A stretch of DNA of 64,000 bases from Solwaraspora sp. WMMD791 (GCF_029581195.1 NZ_CP120737.1:5805001-5869000); one strand, 5' to 3'. Shown: positions 20,337 through 30,300, counted from the first letter of the stretch. Translations and numbers: made by a program. Notes: generated from the letters alone by a model not told the origin.

Positions 20337-20570
20337 TCAGCGCGGGGACGCCGACGTGCGCCAGGCGTCCGGGCCGGGCCGGGGCAGCGGGCCACGGTCG
20401 GGCCGGACGCTGCGGGCCCAGCGGGAGACCGCAGGGTCGCGGGCGCCGTCGTGGGCGTCACTGTCGGAAACCGGACGGGTACGGCTGAGTACGGCGCCGA
20501 CCAGCGCGGCCAGCTCCTCGGCGGTCGGTGACCCCCGGGTGATCCGCCAATCGTGCCGCGCCTCGCTCAT
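20337..20570 (-). CDS. accE: acyl-CoA carboxylase epsilon subunit
   Basis: 77 aa. The short conserved block WRITRGSPTAEELAALVGAVLSR identifies the AccE family (small accessory subunits that bind and stabilise the acyl-CoA carboxylase AccA-AccD holoenzyme); the C-terminal half is basic and variable, ending with DAWRTSASPR. The ATG follows TAGCCT by 6 nt. In related genomes accE directly follows accD; here accD lies 10.8 kb away at 31330 on the same strand. Confidence 0.85.
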   Translation of the reverse strand: MSEARHDWRITRGSPTAEELAALVGAVLSRTRPVSDSDAHDGARDPAVSRWARSVRPDRGPLPRPGPDAWRTSASPR

Positions 20571-20755
20571 CGGCCCAGGCTACGCGGAGCGGCCGACGCG
20601 GTCGACCGGTGGTCGCCGGACCGGCGACGAATGGTGATCATCACTGGCGCGCCAGGCTGGCCACCGGGTTGCCGGATCGTACAATATGACGCGCGGCTCA
20701 CACCGGCCGCGTGCCGATCGTGTGGCACCCAGATCTTCCGGGTACGGTCATTTGG

Positions 20756-23128
20756 ATGTCCGCTGTGCCCCCGCAACTTGTTGCTGACCGTTACCGGCTG
20801 GTCGAGCCGCTCGGTCAGGGCGGCATGGGCCGGGTCTGGAAGGCCCGTGACGAGGTGCTGCACCGCGACGTCGCCATCAAGGAGCTGGTGCCGCCGCCGG
20901 GGCTGACCAACCAGGAGCGCCGCGAGATGCGGGAACGCTCGCTGCGGGAGGCGCGGGCCATCGCCCGGCTCAACCACATCAACGTCGTACGGGTCTTCGA
21001 CGTGCTACGTACCGACGGTGACCCGTGGATCGTGATGGAGTACGTACCGTCACGGTCGTTGCAGGACCTGCTCGCCGACAGCGGCCCGGTGCCGGCCAGT
21101 CGGGCCGCGGAGATCGGTCTCGGCGTACTCGGCGCCTTGCGTTCGGCGCACCTTTCCGGGGTCATGCACCGGGACGTCAAGCCCGGCAACGTGCTCATCG
21201 GCCATGACGGCCGGGTGGTGCTGACCGACTTCGGGCTGGCCACCGTGCCCGGTGACCCGAACGTCACCCGGACCGGCCTGGTGCTCGGCTCACCGGCGTA
21301 CATCGCCCCGGAGCGCGCCCGCACCGGCAGCGCCGGGCCCGAAGGTGACCTCTGGTCGCTCGGCGCGACCCTGTACGCGGCCGTCGAAGGGCAGTCGCCG
21401 TACGCCCGACCGACGGCGATCGCCACGCTCTCCGCGCTGGCCACCGAGCCGCCGCCGCCGGCCCGCCGCGCCGGGCCGCTCAAGCCGGTCCTCGCCGGGC
21501 TGTTGCGCAAGGACCCGCAGACCCGGATGAAGGCCGACGAGGCGGAGCGCCTGCTGACCCGGGCCGCCGGGCGCGGTCCGCGTCGGGGCCGGTCACTACT
21601 CGACGGCGTACGCCGACCGAGCCCGCTCGGCTCCCGGGAGCTGCGGCCCGGCGAGTCACGGTCGGGGATCGTTCCCGGTCCGCGTTCGGCCGCGCCGCGT
21701 AGCCCCGTGTCGCCGGGGCCGGTCTCGCCGGTCTCGCCGTTGCCGACCCCGCTGCCGGTGGTGCCGGGGCCGGCGAAGTACGGCCCGATCGCCCGGCCCG
21801 CCGCGGCTTCGGACGAGACCAAGGTGGTCGGGTCGCCATCGGTCGCGGCCGACGAGACCAAGGTGGTCAGGTCGCCGGCCGCCGAGACCAGCGTGCTTCC
21901 GGCGCCGAAACCGGCTGCACCCGCGCCGGCCGAAACGACCGTGCTGCCGCCGGCCGGCCCGGCGCAGCCGACGCCGCCGACCCAGGCTGAGCCGCAGGTC
22001 AAGGCTGAGCCGCAGGTCAAGGCTGAGCCGCAGGTCAAGGCTGAGCCGACCCAGGTCGTGCGGGCCGTCAAGTCGGGCACCGCCAAGCCGGCGGCGAGGC
22101 AGGAGCCGGCCCCCGCCGTCGTGGCGCCGGCCCCCGCCGTCGTGGCGCCGGCCCCCGCCGTCGCGGCGCCGGTCGACGAGCCGGCCGACGAGCCGACCAC
22201 AGTGGCACCCGCCGTCGACGAGCCGGCCGACCGGAGCGGCCCCGCTGCCGCCGAGCCTTCGGCCCCTGCCGTGCCGGCCCCTGCCGTCGCCGCCGCGACC
22301 AGCGTGGACCACCGGCCGGAGCCCGCGTCGCAGCGGCAGAACTGGTCGACCCCGGCGCTGCTGTTCGACCGGGCCGCCCGCACCATCGGCGCGGTGCCGC
22401 GCAACGTGCTGCTCGGCAGCGCCGCCGGGATCGTCGTACTCGTGCTGTTGGTGACCGTCGCGATGCTCAGCCTCGGCGACGAGGGTGAGCGGCGCGGACA
22501 GCTCGGCACCGGAGCCGGCGAGTCGCCGGCCGCGCCCTCGCCGGCCGCGCCCTCGGCGGCCGCCAGCGGCGCGCCGAGCGCCGAAGCCTCACCGCAGCCG
22601 TCGTCCGCCGCGCCAACGCCGAGTGCACCGACGTCGCCGACCCCGACGACCGAACCGCCGACCGGGCCGGCCCAGGCCGGGCCGTTGCCGGCCGGCTGGC
22701 GGCTGCACGAGGACCCGACCGGGTTCTCCGTTCCGGTGCCGGAGGGCTGGGCGGTCACCCGCGACGGCAACCGGGTCGAGTTCCGGGAGACCGCACAACT
22801 CGGGCGACTGATCATCATCGACCAGACCGACAGCCCCAAGCCTGACCCGGTCGCCGACTGGGAGAGCCAGGAGCAGTCCCGGCGGGGTGGCTACAACAAC
22901 TACGAGCGGGTCCGGATCGAAGCCGTCGACTACTTCCTGTCCGCCGCCGACTGGGAGTTCCGCTACACCAGCACCCGGGGCAACCGGCTGCAGGTACGCA
23001 ACCGGGGATTCGTCACCGCGCCGGACAAGGCCTACTCGATCTACTGGTCCACCACGGCCGACCGGTGGCAGGAGGACCTGGTGTACTTCGACCTGATGGC
23101 GAGCCGGTTCCGCCCGGCCGGGAGCTGA
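20756..23128 (+). CDS. transmembrane Ser/Thr protein kinase
   Basis: 790 aa. The kinase domain occupies residues ~10-265: Gly loop LGQGGMGRVWKA, VAIKEL lysine, catalytic HRDVKPGNVL, DFG in TDFGLA, and YIAPERA. A 280-residue Ala/Pro-rich linker contains DETKVV repeats and perfect tandem DNA repeats, followed by one transmembrane helix (~550-573), a second Ser/Pro linker and a ~140-aa extracellular domain (WRLHEDPTGFSVPVPEGWAV...) of unknown fold. There are no PASTA repeats. ATG at 20756 follows TACGGT by 7 nt. Probably transmits an envelope signal to cytoplasmic phosphorylation. Confidence 0.92.
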   Translation: MSAVPPQLVADRYRLVEPLGQGGMGRVWKARDEVLHRDVAIKELVPPPGLTNQERREMRERSLREARAIARLNHINVVRVFDVLRTDGDPWIVMEYVPSRSLQDLLADSGPVPASRAAEIGLGVLGALRSAHLSGVMHRDVKPGNVLIGHDGRVVLTDFGLATVPGDPNVTRTGLVLGSPAYIAPERARTGSAGPEGDLWSLGATLYAAVEGQSPYARPTAIATLSALATEPPPPARRAGPLKPVLAGLLRKDPQTRMKADEAERLLTRAAGRGPRRGRSLLDGVRRPSPLGSRELRPGESRSGIVPGPRSAAPRSPVSPGPVSPVSPLPTPLPVVPGPAKYGPIARPAAASDETKVVGSPSVAADETKVVRSPAAETSVLPAPKPAAPAPAETTVLPPAGPAQPTPPTQAEPQVKAEPQVKAEPQVKAEPTQVVRAVKSGTAKPAARQEPAPAVVAPAPAVVAPAPAVAAPVDEPADEPTTVAPAVDEPADRSGPAAAEPSAPAVPAPAVAAATSVDHRPEPASQRQNWSTPALLFDRAARTIGAVPRNVLLGSAAGIVVLVLLVTVAMLSLGDEGERRGQLGTGAGESPAAPSPAAPSAAASGAPSAEASPQPSSAAPTPSAPTSPTPTTEPPTGPAQAGPLPAGWRLHEDPTGFSVPVPEGWAVTRDGNRVEFRETAQLGRLIIIDQTDSPKPDPVADWESQEQSRRGGYNNYERVRIEAVDYFLSAADWEFRYTSTRGNRLQVRNRGFVTAPDKAYSIYWSTTADRWQEDLVYFDLMASRFRPAGS
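21986..22039 (+). repeat. in-frame 18-bp tandem repeat (AEPQVK x3)
   Basis: Three perfect copies of an 18-bp unit encoding A-E-P-Q-V-K within the kinase linker, with a partial fourth copy after it. Perfect identity implies recent expansion. Confidence 0.85.
22106..22168 (+). repeat. in-frame 21-bp tandem repeat in the kinase linker
   Basis: Three copies of a 21-bp unit encoding P-A-P-A-V-V-A, the third with one base change. A likely length-variable spacer between kinase and membrane. Confidence 0.8.
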
Positions 23129-23199
23129 GCCGCCGCACCGTACGCATTAACTTCCGATCTTCGGGGTACCACCCTGGACACGACGGAAGGAGGTGCGAC

Positions 23200-23406
23200 A
23201 TGAGCAACCGTCGACGGATCGTCAAGCCGAGTCTGGCACTGTGGATGCTGGTGGCATTGGCCGACGTTGCCCTGCTGGTCGCCAGCGTGGGGCTGCTGAC
23301 CGTACTGCTGGTCGTGGCCGGCGTCGCCGCCGTGGCCGGAGCCGCAGTCGGGGCGTCCCAGCTGATCGGTCGCGGTGCCCGCCGAGCGGCGGACCCGCTG
23401 TCGTAA
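23200..23406 (+). CDS. small membrane protein
   Basis: 68 aa. It has an exceptionally good AAGGAGGT ribosome binding site 5 nt before the ATG. Two closely spaced hydrophobic segments (LALWMLVALADVALLVASVG and LLTVLLVVAGVAAVAGAAVG) follow a basic N-terminus, so it is likely a hairpin membrane protein with cytoplasmic ends. Function unknown; it lies between the kinase and the DUF1906 gene. Confidence 0.72.
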   Translation: MSNRRRIVKPSLALWMLVALADVALLVASVGLLTVLLVVAGVAAVAGAAVGASQLIGRGARRAADPLS

Positions 23407-23528
23407 CGATGTCACTTCTCTCCGTAGCCGTTGATTGTGATCTATGCGCCGACTAGCCTGAGGACGGCGGACCGCCACGGGCTCGATCTGCCGACCGGCG
23501 AAACCGGCGGCGCACACGGGGAGACGAG

Positions 23529-25079
23529 TTGGATCCAATGGTTCTGGCTGCCCAGCAATGGGTCAACGCCACCTATCGTCAGGTGCCCGGCTACCAGGTC
23601 GTGGCGGAGGACGGGCGCACCGGCTGGCCCACCATGTACGCCCTCACCAGGGCGCTGCAGCATGAGCTCGGCATCGCCACCCTGGTCGACAACTTCGGCC
23701 CCACGACGCTGTCCCTGCTGACCCAGCGCGGCGGGATTCGCATCGGCGACCCGAACACCAACATGGTGCGGATCCTGCAGGCGGCCTGCTTCTGCAAGGG
23801 CTACCACGCGGGCGGGATCACCGGCACCTTCGGCCCGAACACCCAGGCCGCGGTGACCGCCATGATGGCCGACGCCGGGCTGGGCCCGATCGTCGGCGGC
23901 GCCGCCTCGCCGAAGGTGGTCAAGGCGATGCTGACCATGGATGCCTACGTCCTGCTGCCCGGCGGCTCGGCGGCGATCCGGCAGATCCAGCAGTGGCTCA
24001 ACGGCCGGTACGTGCACCGCCGTGACTTCTTCGTCGCACCCTGCGACGGCAACTTCTCCCGGGACGTCCAGAAGGCGCTGTTCCTGGCCATCCAGTTCGA
24101 GCTGGGGATGACCGACGACCAGGCCACCGGGGTGTTCGGCCCGGGGACCCAGGCCGGCCTGCGCAACCACCACCTCACCGTCGGCTCGACCGGGGTGTTC
24201 GTGCAGATCTTCACCGCCGCCATGGTGGTCAACCGGATCAGGCTCGCCGCCGGCGGTACGTACCAGACCTTCACCAGCAGCTACGACGGCACGGTCGCGG
24301 CGGCGGTACGCGACTTCCAGTCCTTCTCCGTGCTGCCGGTCACCGGCGCCGGTGACTTCGCGACCTGGTGCCAACTGCTGGTCTCCACCGGCGACCCGAG
24401 CCGGCCCGGCACCGCCGCGGACTGCGTCACCACGGTCACCGACGCCCGGGCCCAGGCTCTGTACGCCGCCGGTTACCGGGTGGTCGGGCGGTACCTCGAC
24501 GAGAAGCCCTGGGGGACGCTGAACAAGAAGATCCAGCCGGGTGAGCTCGACACCATCTTCCGCAACGGTCTGAAGGTCTTCCCGATCTCCCAGTACTACG
24601 GCGAAGAGGTCTCCTACTTCACCTACGCCACCGGCTACCAGGACGCGCTGGACGCCCACGCCGCCGCGCTCGGCTACGGCTTCCGGGCCGGCACGGTGAT
24701 CTACTTCGCGGTGGACTACGACGCCACCGGGGCCGACATCGCCTCCCACATCGTGCCGTACTTCACCGGGGTGGTGGCCGGGCTGGCCGCCGCCGGCAAC
24801 CGGTACGTCCACGGCGTGTACGGATCCCGCAACGTCTGTGCCCAGGTCAGTCAGCAGACGCAGGCACGGTGGTCGTTCGTCTCCGGCATGTCGACCGGGT
24901 TCTCCGGCAACATGGGCTTCCCGCTGCCGGAGAACTGGTCGTTCAACCAGATCCAGACCCTCACCGTCGGCACCGGCAGCGGCGCCATCGAGATCGACAA
25001 GAACATCCACCGGCCGGGCACCGACCCGGGGGTCTCCTCGGTCGAGACCGCCGCCACGACGACGGAGACGACCAGATGA
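23529..25079 (+). CDS. DUF1906 glycoside-hydrolase-like protein with peptidoglycan-binding-like repeats
   Basis: 516 aa. Three N-terminal modules resemble peptidoglycan-binding domains (GTFGPNTQAAV, GVFGPGTQAGL, AVRDFQSFSVLPVTG motifs). The C-terminal DUF1906 domain (residues ~295-500) is a TIM-barrel related to GH25 lysozymes (TDARAQALYAAGYRVVGRYLD, IYFAVDYDATG, GVYGS). TTG at 23529 was chosen because GGGGAG is 5 nt upstream. No signal peptide is visible, which is odd for a wall-active protein. It overlaps the next gene, a Tat substrate, by 4 nt (ATGA). Confidence 0.85.
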   Translation: MDPMVLAAQQWVNATYRQVPGYQVVAEDGRTGWPTMYALTRALQHELGIATLVDNFGPTTLSLLTQRGGIRIGDPNTNMVRILQAACFCKGYHAGGITGTFGPNTQAAVTAMMADAGLGPIVGGAASPKVVKAMLTMDAYVLLPGGSAAIRQIQQWLNGRYVHRRDFFVAPCDGNFSRDVQKALFLAIQFELGMTDDQATGVFGPGTQAGLRNHHLTVGSTGVFVQIFTAAMVVNRIRLAAGGTYQTFTSSYDGTVAAAVRDFQSFSVLPVTGAGDFATWCQLLVSTGDPSRPGTAADCVTTVTDARAQALYAAGYRVVGRYLDEKPWGTLNKKIQPGELDTIFRNGLKVFPISQYYGEEVSYFTYATGYQDALDAHAAALGYGFRAGTVIYFAVDYDATGADIASHIVPYFTGVVAGLAAAGNRYVHGVYGSRNVCAQVSQQTQARWSFVSGMSTGFSGNMGFPLPENWSFNQIQTLTVGTGSGAIEIDKNIHRPGTDPGVSSVETAATTTETTR

Positions 25080-25765
25080 CATCGACCATGATGCCCCGCC
25101 GCAGGCTGCTCGCGGCCGGCGGAGCCGTCACCGGCGGCGCGCTGCTCGGCGCGGCCAACCTGCCGGCGGCCGGCGCGGCCGCACCCGGTGCCCCGGCCGA
25201 CCACACGGCGCCGGCCGCAGGCGCGGCACCGCCCGACCCGACCGCGACCAGCTGGCCGACAGTGGACGCCGGGCAGATCACACCGGTGCGGATCGAGGGC
25301 AGCGACGCCACCGTGCTACTGGTCGGCGGTGCCGTCGCCACCGTGCTGCGGCACGTCGCCCGCCGCTTCCACTACGAGGTCGCACCGCTGGGCGACGGCG
25401 ACGCGTCCGGCTGGCAGCCCACCGGCTCCGCCGCCCACCGCAGCGGTACGGCGATCGCCCTGCACCCGGCCCGCTATCCGGCCGGCGTGACCGGCGGCCT
25501 CTTCCCGACGCAGCTGATCGTCGTCCGCGACATCCTGGCCGAGTGTGCCGGGGTGGTCCGCTGGGGCGGCGACGACCGGCAGACGCCACAGGAGGGTCAC
25601 TTCCGGATCGACGTACCGCCGGGGGACCGCCGGCTGGCCATGGTCGCCGCCGCCGTCGACGCCCGGCGCGGACCGGGCGCCGGTGCCGGGAGCAGCCCGG
25701 ACCCGCTGGTGCCGGGCCGCCGGGCCGCCGCGCGAACCCTGGAGTCGCTGCAGCGTCGCCGCTGA
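25076..25765 (+). CDS. Tat-exported M15-like protein, possibly degenerate
   Basis: 229 aa. A Tat signal MPRRRLLAAGGAVTGGALLGAA is followed by an Ala/Pro linker and a domain resembling M15 D,D-peptidases. In the usual S-x-H-x2-G-x-A-x-D zinc motif the sequence here is AAHRSGTAIAL, so the Asp ligand appears replaced by Ala, and the late H-x-E region reads EGHFRID. It may therefore bind rather than cleave peptidoglycan. Translationally coupled (ATGA) to the DUF1906 gene, implying a joint cell-wall role. Confidence 0.72.
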   Translation: MTSTMMPRRRLLAAGGAVTGGALLGAANLPAAGAAAPGAPADHTAPAAGAAPPDPTATSWPTVDAGQITPVRIEGSDATVLLVGGAVATVLRHVARRFHYEVAPLGDGDASGWQPTGSAAHRSGTAIALHPARYPAGVTGGLFPTQLIVVRDILAECAGVVRWGGDDRQTPQEGHFRIDVPPGDRRLAMVAAAVDARRGPGAGAGSSPDPLVPGRRAAARTLESLQRRR

Positions 25766-25936
25766 CCGTCGCAGCGAGGGCAGGGCGTTCGCCAAGCGGG
25801 CGGCAGTGGCGACGCTCATGTCCGGCACCTCCCGGCCGCTGGCTGCTGTCGACGTGGCGCTGTCGACGACGTACGGCCATGTCTCACCTTTCGGCGCTCT
25901 GGTGGGGTTGGTACGCGGTGGGTAGGCTCGCGGGCT

Positions 25937-26683
25937 GTGTCGATCACCGGGCTGACGGATATGTGGAACCGCTTGTTCGGCGCGCAGCCCGACCCGCCGC
26001 CGTTGCTGGTGCTGATCACCGCGGTGCTCGCCGTGGCGGTGGTCGTCGTACGCCTGCCGTGGCGGATCGCCCGCAACGCGATCACCATCGCCCACGAGGG
26101 CGGTCACGCGCTGATCGCGTTGGTCACCGGACGCAAACTGAAGGGCATCCGGCTGCACTCGGACACCTCCGGGCTGACCCTGTCCGCCGGGCGGCCGACC
26201 GGGCCCGGCATGATCCTCACGCTGCTGGCCGGCTACGTCGCGCCGTCGCTGGTCGGCCTGGCCGGTGCCTGGCTGCTCGGCGGCAACCGGATCACCCTGC
26301 TGCTGTGGATCGCCGTGGCGCTGCTGTTCGCCATGCTGCTGATGATCCGCAACATGTTCGGCATCGTGTCGATCCTGGTCACCGGCGGGGTGGTCCTCGC
26401 GGTCTCCTGGTTGGCGACCCCGCAGGTACAGGCCGCGTTCGCCTACACCGGGGTGTGGTTCCTGCTGATCGGCGGGATCCGGCCGGTCGGTGAGTTGCAG
26501 CGGCTGCGCGCCCAGGGCCGCTCGCCGGAGTCGGACGCCGACCAGTTGGCCTGGCTGACCCGGGTGCCGGGTCTGGTCTGGGTGGGCCTGTTCGGCCTGG
26601 TCAACGTCGCGGCGCTGGTCGTCGGTGGGCTGCTGCTGGCCGGCCCCTGGCTGCCCGAGCTGAGCCTGCCGGTCGGGAGATGA
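25937..26683 (+). CDS. M50B-like membrane metalloprotease
   Basis: 248 aa with about six transmembrane helices. The zinc motif HEGGH (residues ~53-57) lies in an N-terminal membrane-proximal helix, and AGYVAPSLVG matches the conserved Pro-containing motif of the M50B subgroup. GTG at 25937 follows TAGGCT by 8 nt (leaderless). Role probably intramembrane proteolysis of an unknown substrate. Followed by a long bidirectional hairpin. Confidence 0.85.
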   Translation: MSITGLTDMWNRLFGAQPDPPPLLVLITAVLAVAVVVVRLPWRIARNAITIAHEGGHALIALVTGRKLKGIRLHSDTSGLTLSAGRPTGPGMILTLLAGYVAPSLVGLAGAWLLGGNRITLLLWIAVALLFAMLLMIRNMFGIVSILVTGGVVLAVSWLATPQVQAAFAYTGVWFLLIGGIRPVGELQRLRAQGRSPESDADQLAWLTRVPGLVWVGLFGLVNVAALVVGGLLLAGPWLPELSLPVGR

Positions 26684-26696
26684 CCGTCGAGGTCGA

Positions 26697-26735
26697 GCAG
26701 GTAGGGGGTGGAGCGCCGCTCCACCCCCTACCTGC
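26697..26735. terminator. bidirectional hairpin terminator
   Basis: A perfect 18-bp stem with a 3-nt loop between the convergent M50 and secreted-protein genes; among the most stable hairpins in the window. Confidence 0.8.
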
Positions 26736-26744
26736 CTTCGTACG

Positions 26745-27158
26745 TCAGGTGCAGATGTCGATGCCAGGGATCCAGTTCGCGTGACCGGTGTTCATGTAGT
26801 AGTCGGAGACGAAGCCCTCGCCACCGGAGTAGACCACGTAGTCCCACACGTTGTTGCCGCCGATGTTCTGTCCGGAGCGTTGGCAGACGACGTGGACACT
26901 GGTGTACCGGGGCAGATGCCTGATGAACGTGCAGTCCTGGCTCGGCGGCAGCTTCACCGTCGGGTGGTAGCAGTCCCGAAGGCTCAGTCCGGGGTCGGGG
27001 GTCCAGGAGCCGACCGAGGCCGCGTGCCAGCTGGCTGCGGCCGGCCCGGCGGAGAGCCCCACCAGGCCGGTCACCGAGACGAGGGCGAGGGCGATCGTGG
27101 CTGCGATCCGACGGAGCGCTCGGCGGCTCCGGGGTGGTGACGATGGTGCACTGGTCAT
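26745..27158 (-). CDS. secreted SH3-like small protein
   Basis: 137 aa. The ATG at 27156-27158 has AGGAGGGA 7 nt upstream. The Sec signal peptide (RRALRRIAATIALALVSVTGLVGL) ends near AAA|SW around residue 43. The mature ~95 residues contain four cysteines and a bacterial-SH3-like pattern (YTSVHVVCQRSGQNIGGNNVWDYVV ... FVSDYYMNTG). Such domains usually bind cell wall or ligands; no catalytic residues are seen. Possibly an extracellular effector. Confidence 0.78.
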   Translation of the reverse strand: MTSAPSSPPRSRRALRRIAATIALALVSVTGLVGLSAGPAAASWHAASVGSWTPDPGLSLRDCYHPTVKLPPSQDCTFIRHLPRYTSVHVVCQRSGQNIGGNNVWDYVVYSGGEGFVSDYYMNTGHANWIPGIDICT

Positions 27159-27249
27159 GTGTCGTTCCCTCCTGGCGGTCGGACGCTGATGTGCGTCCAT
27201 GTCCAGGGAATCGGCCAGGCAGGTCGCGGCGGAAGGCTCCCGGGACCGG

Positions 27250-27300
27250 TCCGGACAAGGCCGGACGGGTCGCCGCCGGCTCCGTACAAGGCCGTACGGG
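27250..27300. repeat. paired 20-bp direct repeats upstream of the secreted-protein gene
   Basis: TCCGGACAAGGCCGGACGGG (27250-27269) and TCCGTACAAGGCCGTACGGG (27281-27300), 18/20 identical and 31 bp apart (about three helical turns). Located 90-140 bp upstream of the gene starting at 27158. Candidate binding sites. Confidence 0.4.
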
Positions 27301-27325
27301 CTTCACGCAGGCGGCCAACGCGCCG

Positions 27326-30300
27326 TCAGCACGGTGGATCGTAGTGAAGATCGGGAACGTACTGTCGCCACTCGGCTTCCGTCAGCGGGTCTCCCGCAGC
27401 GGAGCAGATCCAGGATGCCACCCGTGCCGGCTCGACGTCCCACAAGCGGATGGTGCCGTCGGTACCTGCCGCAGCGAGGCCGCGTCCGTCGGAGGTGAAG
27501 GTGACGGCGTTGACCGCGTCTGTCGCCCGGTTCAACACCGCGACCGGCCGTGGCGGGCCAGGCTCGTCGAGCGCCCAGAGCCAGACGGCACCGTCGATGG
27601 AGGCTGCGGCTAGGGTGTGCCCATCCGGGCTGAAGACGACCGCGAGGACGCCACCGACCGGACCGGTGACCGGTGAGCCGACCGGGGTCGGGCGGCCTGG
27701 TTCCGAGAGGTCCCAGATCCGGATGGTCCGGTCGGCGCTGCCAGCCGCGATCCGCCGACCGTCCGGGCTGAAAGCAACGCTCTGCGCATAGCCCGTGAAG
27801 CCGGTCAACGCCCGGCCGGTGGGTACCGGGTGTCGGGGGTCGCTTATGTCGAACATCCGTACGTCGGCGTCGGTCGTCGTCGCCGCGAGCAACGTGCTGT
27901 CCGGACTCGTCGCCAGCGAGAGCACGATCGCCGTGTTGCCCTCGATCGTGCCGGCCGGGTGGGCACGGGCAGGATCCGCGACGGACCAGAGATGGATGTC
28001 GCCGTCGTCTCCGCCGGCGGCCAGGACGGCTCCGTCGGCGGTGAAGGCGAGCGCTTGCACCAAGGCCTCGGGACCCTCCAGCGCCCTGTCGAACAACCGT
28101 GGAGCGGCCGGTTCACTGATGTCCCAGAGCCGTACCGCTCCAGCCCGGGTAGCTGCCGCCAGCAAGGTTCCGTCCGGGCTGACCGCCACCGTCGCGGCGA
28201 GTTCCTCGTGAGGTGTCTGACTTCGTAGCGGCGTCCCTACCGGTTCTGGCTGTCGCACCTGCTCGATGTCCCACAAGCTGACCGTGCCGTCGCGACTCGC
28301 GGAAGCCAGCAGCGGGCCGGCGACAGCGAGATTGAAGATCGTGTCGGCCGCGCCGCGCAGCACCGGTCCTGGATACCGCCAGAACCGTACGACCCCATCG
28401 ATCCCGGAGGTGACAAGGCTGTGGCCGTCGTGACCCATCGCCACGCCGGTGACCGGTGCGGGGTGGGGAAGCGTCGCGGTCACCGCTCCGGACGAGAGGT
28501 CGTGGAGGTTCAGAGTCCGGTCGGACGAGCCGGTCGCAACAGTGCGGCCGTCTGGCCCGAAGGCGACGGTGTTGACCCAGCTCGTGTGCCCGGTCAGTAC
28601 CCGTTCCAGGACCGGTGGATCCGGATGGGCGAGGCGCCAGACCTGAGCCGACTTGTCCGTGCTCGCCGAGGCGATACGCTGGCCGTCCGGGCTGAAGGCC
28701 ACTGCGGTGATCCGTCCGGCGTGTCCGGAGGGGAAGGGACCCAGCGGCGTCGCAGCTGCGCCGCCGTCGATCCGCCACAGTCTGACGGCCCCGTCGCCGC
28801 CGGCGGCCGCCAGCATCGTCCCGAGTGGGTGCCACGCCACGGACTGGACGGTATCGGCGGAGCCGTGCAGTTCGGGCAGGACGACCGGGCGCTCCGGATC
28901 GGCGACGGTCCAGCGGTGTATCAGGCGATCAGCCCCGCCGGCGGCGAGTGTCCGTCCGTCGGGACTGAACGCGAGGGAGTAGATCGTCGATTCCGGCCCG
29001 ACGATCTCGCCGACCGACCGGAACCGGTGCGTCGCTGCGGAGGCCTGCAACAGATGGATCACTTTGTCGGCGCCGGCGGCGGCGAGCAGCTTCCCGTCCG
29101 GGCTGAACGCGACCGAGTACAGCGCCGACGGCGACTGCGCCACGGGCACGTCGTCCATCAGCGCCGGTGGCCGTACCGTCGCGTCCCAGAGGCGTACCGC
29201 ACCGTCGGCACCGACCGCGGCCAGCAACCGCTCGTCCGGACTGATCGCGACCGCCTGCGCCGCTGCTACGAAAGCATGACTGCGCGCGACCTCTGGCGTG
29301 ACTGCGGCATCCAGCAGGCTGGACCGCGCCTCGACGGTCTCGGCGATTTCGTACGCCGCGAGACTCAACTGCATGGCCAGGGCCGGGTCGCTGTCCCGGA
29401 CGCGATCAGCCCGACCCGCGATCAGCCGGGACATCGCCTCGTTGCGCTGCCTCACGGCTTCCCTGCTCCGGCTCTCGGCACGGCTGCGCTGGTCGAAGGC
29501 GTACACCGCGAGCGTCGCGGTGGTCAGAGTCAGCACGATCAGCGCAGCCACCACCTGGTACAGCGCGCGGGTCCGCCGACGGGCGTGCACGCTGCTGGCG
29601 TTGATGAACTCCCTGGTGAGCGGCGATACATCGGGGGCGTGCTGCTCGGCCCAGTCCTGTGCGGCTGTCAGCTTCACCCCGCGGTACAACGTCGCGGGAT
29701 CCCGTGCCTCCGCCTGCCAGTTCGCTGCGGCCGCGTCGAGGCGCTGACCGATGATGAGGTCCGCCCGGTCGTTGTCGATCCAGTCCTGCAGTGTCGGCCA
29801 GGCCGTGAGCAACGCCTCATGCGTGATCGTGAGGGTCTCGGCGTCGACGGTGACGAGCCGTTGGCTGACGAACCGGTCGAGCACGGCCCGACCGTCTGCC
29901 AGTTCCGACGCCTCGAAGATGGCCTCGAAGGCTCGTATCGTCATTCGGCGTCGGGTGTCTGCGGCGTCGATCGATACCTGGACCAGATTCAGCAGCAGCC
30001 GACGAGCCAGTCTCTTCTGTCGGGGATCGAGACTCTGGTAGACCTCGTCGGCCGTGGCGGCCAGCGCGCCGTCGAGGGTTCCAGCCCGACGATACGATTC
30101 CACGGTCAACTGCTTTCCCCGCTCGTACTGCCAGGTGGCGTGCAAGGCGTGGGAGAGCAGCGGGAGGACTCCGGGATCATGCGCCCCGGTACTCGTCCGG
30201 TTCTCTGGGGACACCTCACGCAGCAGCAGTTCAACGAGGGCGTCGTCGACATCCACGCCGCTACGGCGGGCGGGTTCGACGATCGCCTCCCGTAGCTCCG

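Noticed and set aside
21986-22168. CRISPR-like repeat array
   Set aside because: The units are directly adjacent, in frame and without spacers; they are coding tandem repeats in the kinase linker.
28421-30295. Plus-strand frame of 624 codons opposite the STAND gene
   Set aside because: Shadow of the WD40/NTPase coding strand with no motif or ribosome site.
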